DNA from: Segatella copri
GTDB lineage: Bacteria; Bacteroidota; Bacteroidia; Bacteroidales; Bacteroidaceae
Direction of reading: 5' to 3'
Length of the DNA stretch: 64,000 nucleotides
NCBI RefSeq assembly: GCF_002224675.1
Contig: NZ_NMPZ01000010.1
Coordinates: forward strand, 83,832 to 147,831
The notes under the pieces were generated by a model. It did not search any database. It was not told the origin of the DNA and saw only the letters and a list, made by a program, of their open reading frames with translations. This document shows positions 41,547 to 51,010 of the stretch, one piece after another (position 1 is the first letter of the stretch; each line of letters opens with the position of its first letter). A program made the position numbers and the translations under genes.

Positions 41547-41554
41547 CAAATTTA
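41547..41554 (-). promoter_or_regulatory. Candidate promoter -7 element for gltX
   Basis: The minus strand reads TAAATTTG 33 nt upstream of the gltX ATG in a very AT-rich divergent spacer. Confidence 0.5.
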
Positions 41555-41704
41555 CAGTTTTTTTTGCGATTATAATAGTTTTTTTTCGTATTTTCGCACT
41601 GTAAAAAGGAATTAATGGGAGAAATGCTGATTTTTTGCTCAATATTTGGGAAAATGAGCAGCTTTTTAGCCCCAAAACGTCACAAACCATAAAGCGTAAC
41701 AAAC

Positions 41705-43822
41705 ATGAGTATATTCAACAATCTCGAGGAGAATTATTGGCGCAACCTGATCACCAAGACCATTCTCGTTATCTTTACAGTTGCCATCATTGTCTGGTTT
41801 TTGCCACGCAATGAGGGCAGACAGTTCCGTTACGATGTGGGAAAACCTTGGATGTACGGTTCAGTGATTGCCACCTTCGACTTCCCGATCTACAAGACCG
41901 ATGAAGCCATCAAGCACGAGCAGGATTCGCTGCTGCGGCAGTTCCAGCCGTACTACACAGTGAATTCCAATGTCGGCAATGAACAGATCAAGCGTTTTCT
42001 CCACGACTTCAGCCAGGGCATTCCAGGACTTCCGAAGGAATACGTGGAACTCATAGCCAACCAGCTGAAGCAGGTTTATCAGACGGGCATTGTCAGCACG
42101 CCTGAATATAACCGTATCTACAAGGATTCTACCAGTATGATACGCATCATCAGCGGCAAGAATGCCAAGAGCTTTCCTATCGGTAACTTCTACTCTACCA
42201 TTGCCGCCTATGAGCACATCTTCTTTGATGAGAAGATATCAGCACAGCGGCAGATTCTCTCCCGCTGCAATCTCAACGACTATGTGGAACCCAACCTTAT
42301 ATATGATAAGGAACGCTCGGAGGCAGAACGAACAGACTTGCTGAGCAGCATACCGCTGGCCAGCGGTATGGTGATGAGCGGACAGAAAATCATCGACCGA
42401 GGCGAAGTAATCAATGATTATACTTACCGAGTGCTTACCTCTTTCGACAAGGAGACGAAGCGCCGAAGTTCTACTGAGGACGAGCTTACCACTACCATCA
42501 TCGGCCAGGCACTCTTCGTACTGATTCTTGTGATGATGTTTACCTTCTATCTCACGCTCTTCCGCAAAGACTACTTCGACAAGCCACGCAGCATCACCAT
42601 GCTCTATGCGATGATCACGCTGTTCCCAATCTTTGTGTCACTCATCATGAAGCACAATTTCTTCAGCGTATATATCATCCCATTTGCCATGGCACCTATC
42701 TTTGTGCGCGTCTTTATGGATTCACGAACGGCTTTCATCACGCATGCCACGATGATTCTCATCTGTGCGGCAGCTGTGAAATACCAATATGAATTCATCA
42801 TCGTGCAGCTGGTTTCCGGCTTGGTTGCGATTTACAGTCTGCGCGAATTATCCAAGCGCTCGCAGATATTCTTCACTGCCCTCCTGGTTGCCATCAGTAC
42901 TACCGTGGTATATGTGGCCCTCCAGTTGATGCAAGACAATCAGGTGTTCAACATCGACCGCAGCATGTACACCTATTCCACCATCAATGGAATCTTCCTG
43001 CTGCTCGCCTATCCACTGATGTACATCATCGAGAAGACGTTTGGTTTCACCTCTAATGTCACACTCTTCGAGTTGTCCAACACCAACAAGGGGCTGCTGC
43101 GCAACCTGAGCGAGATTGCTCCTGGTACATTCCAGCACTCCATCACCGTAGGTAATCTGGCAGCGGAGATAGCCAACCGTATCGAGGCAAACAGTCTGCT
43201 GGTACGTACCGGAGCACTCTATCACGATATCGGCAAAATGACAAACCCGGTATTCTTTACGGAGAACCAGGCAGGAGTGAATCCACACGACCAGCTGAGT
43301 GATCTGGAAAGTGCCCAGATCATCATCAGTCACGTAACAGAAGGACTGAAGATGGCAGAAAAGGTAGGTTTGCCGGGGATTATCAAGGACTTCATCACTA
43401 CTCACCACGGCACTGGTATTGCCAAATTCTTCTATGTAAACTATTGCAATGCCCATCCTACGGAAGTAGTAGATAAGTCATTGTTCCAATATCCGGGACC
43501 AAATCCGTTTACCCGAGAGCAGGCAATCCTGATGATGGCGGATACAGTAGAAGCAGCTTCCCGCTCACTGAATGAATATACGGAAGAAAGCATCAGTAAT
43601 CTGGTAAACAAGCTCATCGATGGACAGGTGGCAGATGGATTCTTCAAGGAATGCCCGATTACCTTCCGTGACATTGCACTTGCCAAGCTGGTACTTATCG
43701 ATCGTCTGAAGGCGATTTATCATACCCGCATCTCCTATCCTCACATGAATGTGAAGGAGAATCAAAGCATGAAAAAGGAGGAAGAAGCTCCTCAAGCTGA
43801 AACCGACTCACAAAAGCCTTAA
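41705..43822 (+). CDS. 7TM-HD family phosphodiesterase (PgpH-like)
   Basis: This 705-residue membrane protein has one N-terminal helix (about 17-33), a large extracytoplasmic domain (about 40-260), a bundle of seven helices (about 265-445) and a cytosolic HD domain with H507-D508 (ALYHDIGKMTNP) and TTHHGTGIAKFFY. This is the architecture of PgpH, which hydrolyses cyclic di-AMP. The last 25 residues are charged and probably disordered. Cyclic di-AMP as substrate is inferred from the family. Confidence 0.9.
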   Translation: MSIFNNLEENYWRNLITKTILVIFTVAIIVWFLPRNEGRQFRYDVGKPWMYGSVIATFDFPIYKTDEAIKHEQDSLLRQFQPYYTVNSNVGNEQIKRFLHDFSQGIPGLPKEYVELIANQLKQVYQTGIVSTPEYNRIYKDSTSMIRIISGKNAKSFPIGNFYSTIAAYEHIFFDEKISAQRQILSRCNLNDYVEPNLIYDKERSEAERTDLLSSIPLASGMVMSGQKIIDRGEVINDYTYRVLTSFDKETKRRSSTEDELTTTIIGQALFVLILVMMFTFYLTLFRKDYFDKPRSITMLYAMITLFPIFVSLIMKHNFFSVYIIPFAMAPIFVRVFMDSRTAFITHATMILICAAAVKYQYEFIIVQLVSGLVAIYSLRELSKRSQIFFTALLVAISTTVVYVALQLMQDNQVFNIDRSMYTYSTINGIFLLLAYPLMYIIEKTFGFTSNVTLFELSNTNKGLLRNLSEIAPGTFQHSITVGNLAAEIANRIEANSLLVRTGALYHDIGKMTNPVFFTENQAGVNPHDQLSDLESAQIIISHVTEGLKMAEKVGLPGIIKDFITTHHGTGIAKFFYVNYCNAHPTEVVDKSLFQYPGPNPFTREQAILMMADTVEAASRSLNEYTEESISNLVNKLIDGQVADGFFKECPITFRDIALAKLVLIDRLKAIYHTRISYPHMNVKENQSMKKEEEAPQAETDSQKP

Positions 43823-43873
43823 AAACAGCTCACTTTTCAAGGTTTCTAAACTTACTATAAAAGCTTTCAAATG

Positions 43874-43919
43874 GCCCAAGAATCTGCACAGAACTTAAAG
43901 TCTGTGCAGATTCTTGGGC
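43874..43919 (+). terminator. Long hairpin after the 7TM-HD gene
   Basis: A perfect 19-bp stem (43874-43892 with 43901-43919) has an 8-nt loop. It is followed by TATTTACG, only weakly U-rich. It is the likely end of the 7TM-HD transcript. Confidence 0.7.
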
Positions 43920-43980
43920 TATTTACGTTAATATACATTAAATCTTATCCAGACATTAAGGCAAAATAGAACATTATAGT

Positions 43981-43988
43981 TACCTTTG
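43981..43988 (+). promoter_or_regulatory. Candidate promoter -7 element of the FadL-like gene
   Basis: TACCTTTG followed by CGGACG matches the Bacteroidota -7 box and lies 27 nt upstream of the ATG at 44016. Confidence 0.6.
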
Positions 43989-44015
43989 CGGACGTTTTTA
44001 TTTAATATTATTAAG

Positions 44016-45569
44016 ATGAAGAAACTAAAATTAGTTAGTTTAGCCATTGCGATGGCCTGTGCAACGCCTTCTTTGGCAGGTGGTTTGCTCACTAACACCA
44101 ATCAGCATGTTGCATTCAATAGAATGATGAGCCGTGAGGCTTCAATTGGTATCGACGGCGTTTACTACAATCCAGCCGGCGTTGTATTTATGGGTGAAGG
44201 AAAGCATCTTGCCATCAACTGGCAGTTGGCTTACCAGACACGTAGCATTGAAAATGATTATCCATTGTTCACTAACAATGTGAACAATCCTACTACTCCA
44301 CGCGAGTTCAAGGGTAAGGCGTTTGCACCTGTTATCCCTTCTTTCCAGTATGCTTATAATAAAGGCAGATGGTCACTCCAGGCAGGTTTCGCCCTCACTG
44401 GTGGCGGTGGAAAGTGTACTTTCGACGATGGACTGGGCTCTTTCGAGAAGATCGTAGCTGAGACAGCTTTGGCAGCTTGCCAGTTGGCTGGTGCTGTAGA
44501 CCAGGTTGCAGCACAGTATCGTGTACCAGCTGTTTTCACCAACAATGATAAATTCGGAAAGGAAGGCAAGTATAGCTACAACAGTTATATGCACGGTCGC
44601 CAGTACTACTATGGTCTCTCTCTGGGTGCCGCTTATAAGTTCAGCGACAACTTCAGCGCATTCGCAGGCGTACGTGGTGTCTATGCTTCTACCAACTATT
44701 ATGGATATGTAGAGAACATCAAGGTTGGCGCAATGCCTCTCTATATGGTGCTCGACCCAACCAAGGAAACTGCAGCTAACATCGAGTTGAGCTGTGACCA
44801 GAGCGGTGTGGGCTTCACTCCTATCATCGGCGTGGATTTCAAGACTGGCAAGTGGAACTTCGCTGCCAAGTATGAGTTCAAGACTCGTATCCGCCTGAAG
44901 AACAAGTCTGTAAACCAGGTTCCAAGTATCGGTAACCTTCCAGACAACCTCCGCAATGCTTACATTGCTAATGGCGTACCAGAGGCTGCAGCAGATGCCA
45001 TCATCGGCAACCCAGTTATTCAGGGAGCCATGGGACAGTTGAAGACTCAGTTCGATGCCAAGCTTGAAAAGGCCATCGGTGAATACGAGGATGGTAAGAA
45101 GATTGCAGGCGATATTCCTGCTTACCTGGCACTCGGTGTAGGTTACAGCCCTGTAAATGCCGTACGCGTAAACGTTGGTTTCCACTGGTTTGATGACAAG
45201 CACGCTACATCATACAACAATCGTCAGGAGAAATTGGACCGTGGTACCTTGGAGTACAACGCAGGTGTTGAGGTGGATGTCAACAAGAAGATTACCTTGA
45301 GTACAGGTTGGCAGAATACCAACTATGGCTTGAGCGATGAGTATATGGATGACAAGTCATTCGTTGTTAGTTCTAACTCTGCTGCTATCGGCGGTGTTTA
45401 TCACATCAACAAGAAGATGGATCTGAACGTGGCTTACTTCCACACCTTCTATCAGCACAAGAAGACCTCTGAGAAAGTTCAGCTTTCTGCAGAGAACAGC
45501 ATCAACTACAGCTCTGATTACACCCGTAACAACAATGTATTCGCTGTAGGTCTTGACATCAATTTCTAA
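44016..45569 (+). CDS. OmpP1/FadL family outer-membrane transporter
   Basis: This 517-residue protein starts with a signal peptide (MKKLKLVSLAIAMACATPSL, cleavage after LAG) at the ATG 44016; an upstream in-frame start at 43986 overlaps the promoter box and is rejected. The mature N-terminus has the asparagine-proline motif of FadL porins (SIGIDGVYYNPAGVVFMGEG), and the barrel ends in Phe (NVFAVGLDINF). FadL proteins take up hydrophobic molecules such as fatty acids. Confidence 0.9.
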   Translation: MKKLKLVSLAIAMACATPSLAGGLLTNTNQHVAFNRMMSREASIGIDGVYYNPAGVVFMGEGKHLAINWQLAYQTRSIENDYPLFTNNVNNPTTPREFKGKAFAPVIPSFQYAYNKGRWSLQAGFALTGGGGKCTFDDGLGSFEKIVAETALAACQLAGAVDQVAAQYRVPAVFTNNDKFGKEGKYSYNSYMHGRQYYYGLSLGAAYKFSDNFSAFAGVRGVYASTNYYGYVENIKVGAMPLYMVLDPTKETAANIELSCDQSGVGFTPIIGVDFKTGKWNFAAKYEFKTRIRLKNKSVNQVPSIGNLPDNLRNAYIANGVPEAAADAIIGNPVIQGAMGQLKTQFDAKLEKAIGEYEDGKKIAGDIPAYLALGVGYSPVNAVRVNVGFHWFDDKHATSYNNRQEKLDRGTLEYNAGVEVDVNKKITLSTGWQNTNYGLSDEYMDDKSFVVSSNSAAIGGVYHINKKMDLNVAYFHTFYQHKKTSEKVQLSAENSINYSSDYTRNNNVFAVGLDINF

Positions 45570-45615
45570 AAAGAATTCACATTCTTTTCAAAAGAAAATA
45601 CATAACTACAATTAT

Positions 45616-45648
45616 AAAGGCTATCCCGCATCATGCAGGATAGCCTTT
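45616..45648. terminator. Bidirectional terminator between the FadL-like gene and priA
   Basis: AAAGGCTATCC (45616-45626) pairs with GGATAGCCTTT (45638-45648), with A and T runs on the two sides. It separates two convergent genes. Confidence 0.9.
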
Positions 45649-45652
45649 TCCA

Positions 45653-47926
45653 TTACATCGGGTCCACATCATAATATATCTGCAAAGCTCCATACCTCGG
45701 ATCTTTTGCCATCATCTGCTGGGCATACTTCAGATATTCGCGCACCTTCTTCTGGTCGATACCATTCTCCAGCTTGATGACAATCTTGCGGATATTCATT
45801 GTCTTTACACGTGCTACAGCCGGCTTATCCGGTCCGAGTACGCGTTCACCAAACCATCCTCTCAGCGTCTTGCCCAATTCCAGACTAGCCTGTTGGCAGA
45901 TCTTTTCGTGCTTGTGCTTCAGGAACACATTGATAAGATGGAAGAAAGGCGGATAATGAAACATTCTTCTCTCCTCCAGGATTCCCTTGAAAAGAGAATC
46001 ATAGTCATTGTGTACTACCTGACTGATGATAGGCAGTGTCGGATTCTTAGTCTGCAGAATCACGAGTCCCCGTTTGCCCTTTCTTCCGGCTCTTCCACTC
46101 ACCTGCGCCATCATCATGAAAGCATGCTCGTAAGCACGGAAATCAGGATAGTTGAGCATTGAATCAGCATTCAAGATACCTACTACACTCACTTTGTCGA
46201 AATCCAAGCCCTTTGATATCATCTGCGTACCAATCAGAAGATTCGTCTTTCCCGAAGAGAAATCGGAGATCAGTCGCTCGTAGGCATTTCGGGTACGGGT
46301 TGTATCTAAGTCCATTCGGGCGATGCGGGCTTCAGGAAAGATCTCGGAAATCTGGTCTTCGATGCGCTCTGTTCCGATACCCCTGCCCATCAACTCAGTA
46401 CTGCCACAGTTAGGACATTCTGTAGGAACCGGATAAGTATAACCGCAATAATGGCAGGTAAGGAGATTGATACTCTTATGCAGGGTAAGCGAAACATCAC
46501 AGTTCTTGCATTTCGGCACCCATCCACACACCTTACATTCTATCATCGGTGCAAATCCTCTCCGGTTCTGGAAGAGGATAGCCTGCTCTCCATTCTTCAG
46601 GGCTTCTTTTACAGCCGCCAGGAGCACAGGCGAATAAACACCCGTCATCATCTTGCGATGGCGGAGGTCTTTCACATCCACCACCTGTATCTCAGGCAAC
46701 TGGATATCCTTGTATCGGGTCTTCAGTTCTACCAATCCATACTTACCCTGCTGGGCATTGTAATAGCTTTCCATCGAAGGCGTAGCCGTTCCCAGAAGCA
46801 CCTTTGCCTCCGGATACATGTTGGCAAGCACGATGGCTGCACTGCGGGCATGATAGCGTGGAGCCGGATCCTGCTGCTTGAAAGAGGTCTCGTGCTCTTC
46901 ATCGATGATGACAAGTCCCAGTTTCTGGAAAGGCAGAAAGACTGCGCTTCTTGCTCCCAGGATCACATCATAGGGATGCCCGGAGAGTTGTTTCTGCCAG
47001 ATTTCGACGCGCTCTGCATCACTATATTTAGAATGATAGATACCGAGTCGGTCGCCAAAGACTCTGTGCAGTCGCTCCATGATCTGAACCGTCAGGGCGA
47101 TTTCGGGCAGCAGATAAAGCACCTGCCTGTGTTCCTCGATGGCTTTTCTGATGAGATGGATATAGATTTCCGTCTTTCCGCTGGAAGTTACACCATGCAG
47201 GAGCACTACGTTTTTCTTCAGCATCTGCATCAGTATCTGATTGTAAGCATCCTGCTGCGGCATAGACAAGGGCTTGATCTGGTCTAGATGCGATTCTCCA
47301 GCCGTATTCAATCTACCCACTTCCAACTCGTAGGTAAAGAGGATGCCTCTGTCGATGAGCGCCTTGACCACAGCTGCCGTGCATCGTGCCTCGTTCATCA
47401 GCTCTTCCTTCGTCACCTTCTTGATACCTTCTCTAGGCGTATCTCCCTCCAGACTATCCCAATGAGAAAGAGCCAGGAAGGTGGTCAAAGTCTTCGATTG
47501 CTTCAGGGCACGCTGCACCATATTGAGCGCCACGTGCAGAGCCTGTTCATTGCGATAACTGCTAGCCAACTCCACATAGAGTTCCATTTTGGGCTTGAAT
47601 TTCTCTGTAGATTTCATTCCGGCAGGCATGGCTGCATTATATACATCGCCAAGAGGTGACATATAGTAATCGCTGATCCATTGCCAAAGGCGATATTGCT
47701 GGGGAAGAAGAGAGGGACAGGAATCAAGAACAGCCTCTATCGGCTTACAGTTGAAATCCGGCTTTTCGGAATGTACATCCGCTACCATGGCAATATATTT
47801 CTTGCTTTTTCCTAAGGGAACAAGCACGCGCATACCAGCCACGACTTTCTCTTCCATCCCTTCGGGGACAGAATAAGTAAAGGTGCCGTCGAGCGGAAGA
47901 GGCAATATCACATCTACATATCTCAT
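45653..47926 (-). CDS. priA: Primosomal protein N' (replication restart helicase PriA)
   Basis: PriA (757 residues) reloads the replisome at stalled forks. Walker A is GVTSSGKTE, Walker B IIDEEHETSFKQQ, and the zinc-binding module has four CxxC pairs (CKVCGWVPKCKNC and CHYCGYTYPVPTECPNCG). The N-terminal DNA-binding domain begins MRYVDVILPLPLDGTFTYSV. Length is typical. Confidence 0.95.
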   Translation of the reverse strand: MRYVDVILPLPLDGTFTYSVPEGMEEKVVAGMRVLVPLGKSKKYIAMVADVHSEKPDFNCKPIEAVLDSCPSLLPQQYRLWQWISDYYMSPLGDVYNAAMPAGMKSTEKFKPKMELYVELASSYRNEQALHVALNMVQRALKQSKTLTTFLALSHWDSLEGDTPREGIKKVTKEELMNEARCTAAVVKALIDRGILFTYELEVGRLNTAGESHLDQIKPLSMPQQDAYNQILMQMLKKNVVLLHGVTSSGKTEIYIHLIRKAIEEHRQVLYLLPEIALTVQIMERLHRVFGDRLGIYHSKYSDAERVEIWQKQLSGHPYDVILGARSAVFLPFQKLGLVIIDEEHETSFKQQDPAPRYHARSAAIVLANMYPEAKVLLGTATPSMESYYNAQQGKYGLVELKTRYKDIQLPEIQVVDVKDLRHRKMMTGVYSPVLLAAVKEALKNGEQAILFQNRRGFAPMIECKVCGWVPKCKNCDVSLTLHKSINLLTCHYCGYTYPVPTECPNCGSTELMGRGIGTERIEDQISEIFPEARIARMDLDTTRTRNAYERLISDFSSGKTNLLIGTQMISKGLDFDKVSVVGILNADSMLNYPDFRAYEHAFMMMAQVSGRAGRKGKRGLVILQTKNPTLPIISQVVHNDYDSLFKGILEERRMFHYPPFFHLINVFLKHKHEKICQQASLELGKTLRGWFGERVLGPDKPAVARVKTMNIRKIVIKLENGIDQKKVREYLKYAQQMMAKDPRYGALQIYYDVDPM

Positions 47927-48004
47927 TGTTTCTATCTTCTAATTCTTCAGACTGTTTATCGTATGAAACAGCTACCCAACTGTTCTTTCCAAACATTCGT
48001 TCTG

Positions 48005-48012
48005 CAAAGATA
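48005..48012 (-). promoter_or_regulatory. Candidate promoter -7 element of priA
   Basis: The minus strand reads TATCTTTG with GCAG after it. It begins only 2 nt after the T tract of the preceding terminator, so the two signals are fused. Confidence 0.6.
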
Positions 48013-48052
48013 GCAAAAAAAAGCAGATACCCATCATCAGGTACCTGCTTTT
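48013..48052 (-). terminator. Terminator of the outer-membrane barrel gene
   Basis: The stem AAAGCAG-ATACC (48020-48031) with GGTAC-CTGCTTT (48040-48051) has one mismatch and is followed on the minus strand by eight T. It lies 47 nt after the stop of the 48098 gene. Confidence 0.8.
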
Positions 48053-48097
48053 ATATATTTTAATGTATCTACTCGGAGAGATACAGGCTACAGTAGC

Positions 48098-48733
48098 TTA
48101 GAACCAGTAGCCGAGTGCAATCTGCCAAGAGTTGTTATGGCTCTTGTCCTTTCCTGCATTTGTAACTGCATCAAGGGTCTTAGAGAAGCTAGCATCAGCC
48201 GACTTGCCGCAAGCGATATTGTAGTTGGCTGATACCTGAAGATGGTTCAGCAAGGTTACACCAGCACCTACGTTGACGCTGAAGTTTGACTTCTTCAAAG
48301 AATAGCTGCTTGTCTCATTCCACGTAAAGTTCTTGTCGCCAACGTTGATACCCCACTGTGGACCAGCAAAGAGGAAGATGTTAGCCAGGCTGCTCAAACC
48401 AAAACCGTAACGTACGTTGACAGGAATATTGATAGACTGCTGCTTCACGTTCGCCTGACCGAAGTCACCATTAGTACCGACATACTTAACGTCAGCCTCT
48501 TTCTGGTCGTACAAAGCTGCAGCATCGAAGCTCAAGCCTACGATAGGCACAGTAACCTTCACCATAGGACCAACAAAGAAACCAGTCTTGTTGGAAGCAT
48601 CAAATACATCCTCGCTGAAAGACATGCTTGTCACGTTCAAACCGCCCTTCAAACCGAACTTAATCTGTGCGTTTGCGCTAGTAGCATACATCATTGCTGC
48701 TACCATGAATACAAGTGATAAAATCTTCTTCAT
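48098..48733 (-). CDS. Outer-membrane beta-barrel protein (PorT-like family)
   Basis: This 211-residue protein has a signal peptide (MKKILSLVFMVAAMMYATSA, cleavage near ANA) and alternating beta strands starting IKFGLKGGLNVTSMSF and ending IALGYWF with a C-terminal aromatic residue. This matches the small 8-strand barrel family often labelled PorT-like in Bacteroidota. It is not shown to be PorT of the T9SS, though it lies next to the T9SS genes. Confidence 0.8.
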   Translation of the reverse strand: MKKILSLVFMVAAMMYATSANAQIKFGLKGGLNVTSMSFSEDVFDASNKTGFFVGPMVKVTVPIVGLSFDAAALYDQKEADVKYVGTNGDFGQANVKQQSINIPVNVRYGFGLSSLANIFLFAGPQWGINVGDKNFTWNETSSYSLKKSNFSVNVGAGVTLLNHLQVSANYNIACGKSADASFSKTLDAVTNAGKDKSHNNSWQIALGYWF

Positions 48734-48829
48734 TTTCTTACCTTTTTTAATTGTTACTAATTCAATATGTTCACACTATATGTTGAAAACAACATCTCTT
48801 TTACTTAATGGCGTTCTCTCCTCAACATC

Positions 48830-49894
48830 TTAATGGCGCTCTCTTCTCACCGTGACTCTAGCCGAACCGCTGGCAGAAGAGGTTCTGTTTTTAGCCTGCT
48901 TTGACTTGACACGGGAAACCTTGCCGATGTTGGCAGATGCGCTACGCAATCCTGTGCTTCGGCGATTCTTCCTTACACTCCCCTTCACCTCCTTTGCTGC
49001 ATGGGCAATGCTGTCCAGTGAATCTTTTCGAGCCTGATTACCCCAGAGATTCTTCTCAAAGGCAACCAGTTCAGCCTCAATGCGTTTCTGCTCCTTTGCC
49101 ATGGCAGAATCCGTGGTACAGTATTGAGAAAGGGTTTGTCCCAACAGATTGTTGGTCTTGTAAATCTTACCCTTATATTGATTTCTGGCAAAGTAATCAT
49201 CAATGCTCATCACCACGGCATTGTTCAGATTGCTAGTCATCACCTGCTGGCGGGTAAGATAAGGAGCCAGATCATCATATTTCACCCAAAAGAGGGGATA
49301 CTTGGTTCCACCATCTCCAAAATCATCCTCACGGGTCATGATAGGGCAAAGCGCCAACACCTTGGTATGGAAGGTAGCAGAACGCTGATCGAAGAAACTG
49401 CTCTCCTTGATATAATACGATTTCACCTCACGCGAAGGAATATCGCTGTTGTCTAACTTGATTCTACCATTTGCCTGCTTCTCGTAGTAGATATGATAGT
49501 TATCCAGGAAAGACTTCGGATCCACTCGGTCGGCAGCGGCAAAACTTTCATTACCATCCATTCGGTATTGGAATACGGTAATCTTTCCCGTCATCATCAA
49601 TCTGAAGATGGTGGTAAAGAGATTCATCTGATTTCCCTTTGGCTCTACTGGATAATAGAGCGCAGCATTGGCTTCGTTGTTGAGATCCAGTTCACGATAG
49701 ATATCTCTTCTCCAAACCACGTCCTCTTCCATCGGGAGAGCAGTAGGAAAGGAGATCTGCGCACGCAGGGTTGGAGTATCGCCATTCTGCTGCGCCGCTT
49801 TCTTCTGTGCTGCCGCCTGCCTGCGGGCCTCAGGTTGTGCCCAGATGCCCTGCACCATTCCCAAGAGCAGGAACAAGAACAATATCTTTTTCAT
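48830..49894 (-). CDS. porN: Type IX secretion protein PorN/GldN
   Basis: This 354-residue periplasmic protein has a signal peptide (MKKILFLFLLLGMVQGIWAQ). The core VVWRRDIYRELDLNNEANAA and YPVEPKGNQMNLFTTIFRLM is the GldN family signature. PorN forms the periplasmic ring with lipoprotein PorK. The last 60 or so residues are rich in Arg, Ser and Ala. It is the last gene of the porP-K-L-M-N run. Confidence 0.93.
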   Translation of the reverse strand: MKKILFLFLLLGMVQGIWAQPEARRQAAAQKKAAQQNGDTPTLRAQISFPTALPMEEDVVWRRDIYRELDLNNEANAALYYPVEPKGNQMNLFTTIFRLMMTGKITVFQYRMDGNESFAAADRVDPKSFLDNYHIYYEKQANGRIKLDNSDIPSREVKSYYIKESSFFDQRSATFHTKVLALCPIMTREDDFGDGGTKYPLFWVKYDDLAPYLTRQQVMTSNLNNAVVMSIDDYFARNQYKGKIYKTNNLLGQTLSQYCTTDSAMAKEQKRIEAELVAFEKNLWGNQARKDSLDSIAHAAKEVKGSVRKNRRSTGLRSASANIGKVSRVKSKQAKNRTSSASGSARVTVRRERH

Positions 49895-49927
49895 TGACTT
49901 TGATTTTTAAATTTGAAAACTCCGTTA

Positions 49928-51010
49928 TTATTTTACGATAACTTCCATTGCCGAAGGCAGGGTTCGCATGATGCCGTCGGGACCTACAGCTCTGATATGA
50001 GAGATGTAGAAACGACGGTTGCGATACAGCTTTCTGAACTCCTCACGCTGTCTGGCCGAGAAACTGGCTCCAGCAGAAGCCAGCGGAATGGCATTACCCA
50101 TATTGTCGAAGAAGACGGTTTCGAAACCTACTACCTTGAAAGGAATATCCAGAAGTCCATCGTCGATGGCTGCATGAATGCCCGTGGCACCCATCAGATT
50201 GGCCTTTGCCAAACCGCCACCTCTGAATCTGTCTGTTCCCATTGCAATATAAGCGGTAGGATCTGGCAATTTTCTGACATGGAAAACAAAAGGCGGCAGC
50301 GATCGAACCTGTCCCTTATCTCTTGCCGTTACATGAATGGTAACATCCCTGCCAACGGTAGATGGAGTCGCCACGAAATGACCGTTGCCTTTTGATACGA
50401 ACGAGCCACCACTCATAGAGGCAGAGATGGCATTCGCCGGAACACCCGGCACACTGATACTGATAGGATTGGCATAACCTGCATAAAGCACATTCATCAG
50501 GTCGGCTGCCACGGTAGCAGAATTCGGAACAGGCAATACGGTATATTTCTGACTGAAGTTACGACGGATTTCCTCACCATCCTTGCCTTTCATCAGAATA
50601 TAGCCATTAAACTGATGTTCTCCTACCCCACCAGCCGTAAAGCTATATCTACCATCAGCAGCCTGAAGCCGACTGCCATTGACATAGATTTCAGGGCGCT
50701 GGGTACTGTCTATAGCCGCCATCACCACCTGTGAGTTGAATCGCTCACCCGCATAAAGGGTCGTCTTTTCAGGAATCACGAAGGCATTCATCTCACTCAC
50801 ATTCAGTTCCACGAGTTTCACATCCTTCTTCTCATCGCCCTTCCGCGGTTCATCCTGCAAGCTTCTCTTCACCTTCTCCACCAACGACTTTCCCTTGACA
50901 CCGAGTTCCTCTTCAGTAGGAGTATTCAGTGCCAACATAGCCATCAAGACGACATACATCAGATTGATCATCTTCTGGCGTGGTGAAATCGGTCTTTTCT
51001 TTATTGCCAT
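49928..51010 (-). CDS. porM: Type IX secretion motor protein PorM/GldM (short form)
   Basis: GldM spans the inner membrane once and reaches through the periplasm to couple the PorL motor to the PorK-N ring. The N-terminus SPRQKMINLMYVVLMAMLAL is the conserved membrane helix, and the later domains beginning NVSEMNAFVIPEKTTLYAGE match the family. At 360 residues it is about 150 shorter than the roughly 515-residue F. johnsoniae and P. gingivalis proteins. Only about 50 residues separate the helix from the NVS motif, so the first periplasmic domain seems reduced. No frameshift is seen. Confidence 0.92.
   Translation of the reverse strand: MAIKKRPISPRQKMINLMYVVLMAMLALNTPTEEELGVKGKSLVEKVKRSLQDEPRKGDEKKDVKLVELNVSEMNAFVIPEKTTLYAGERFNSQVVMAAIDSTQRPEIYVNGSRLQAADGRYSFTAGGVGEHQFNGYILMKGKDGEEIRRNFSQKYTVLPVPNSATVAADLMNVLYAGYANPISISVPGVPANAISASMSGGSFVSKGNGHFVATPSTVGRDVTIHVTARDKGQVRSLPPFVFHVRKLPDPTAYIAMGTDRFRGGGLAKANLMGATGIHAAIDDGLLDIPFKVVGFETVFFDNMGNAIPLASAGASFSARQREEFRKLYRNRRFYISHIRAVGPDGIMRTLPSAMEVIVK

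Noticed and set aside
48098..48733. PorT component of type IX secretion
   Set aside because: The barrel family is broad and adjacency alone does not identify PorT; I kept the general family name.
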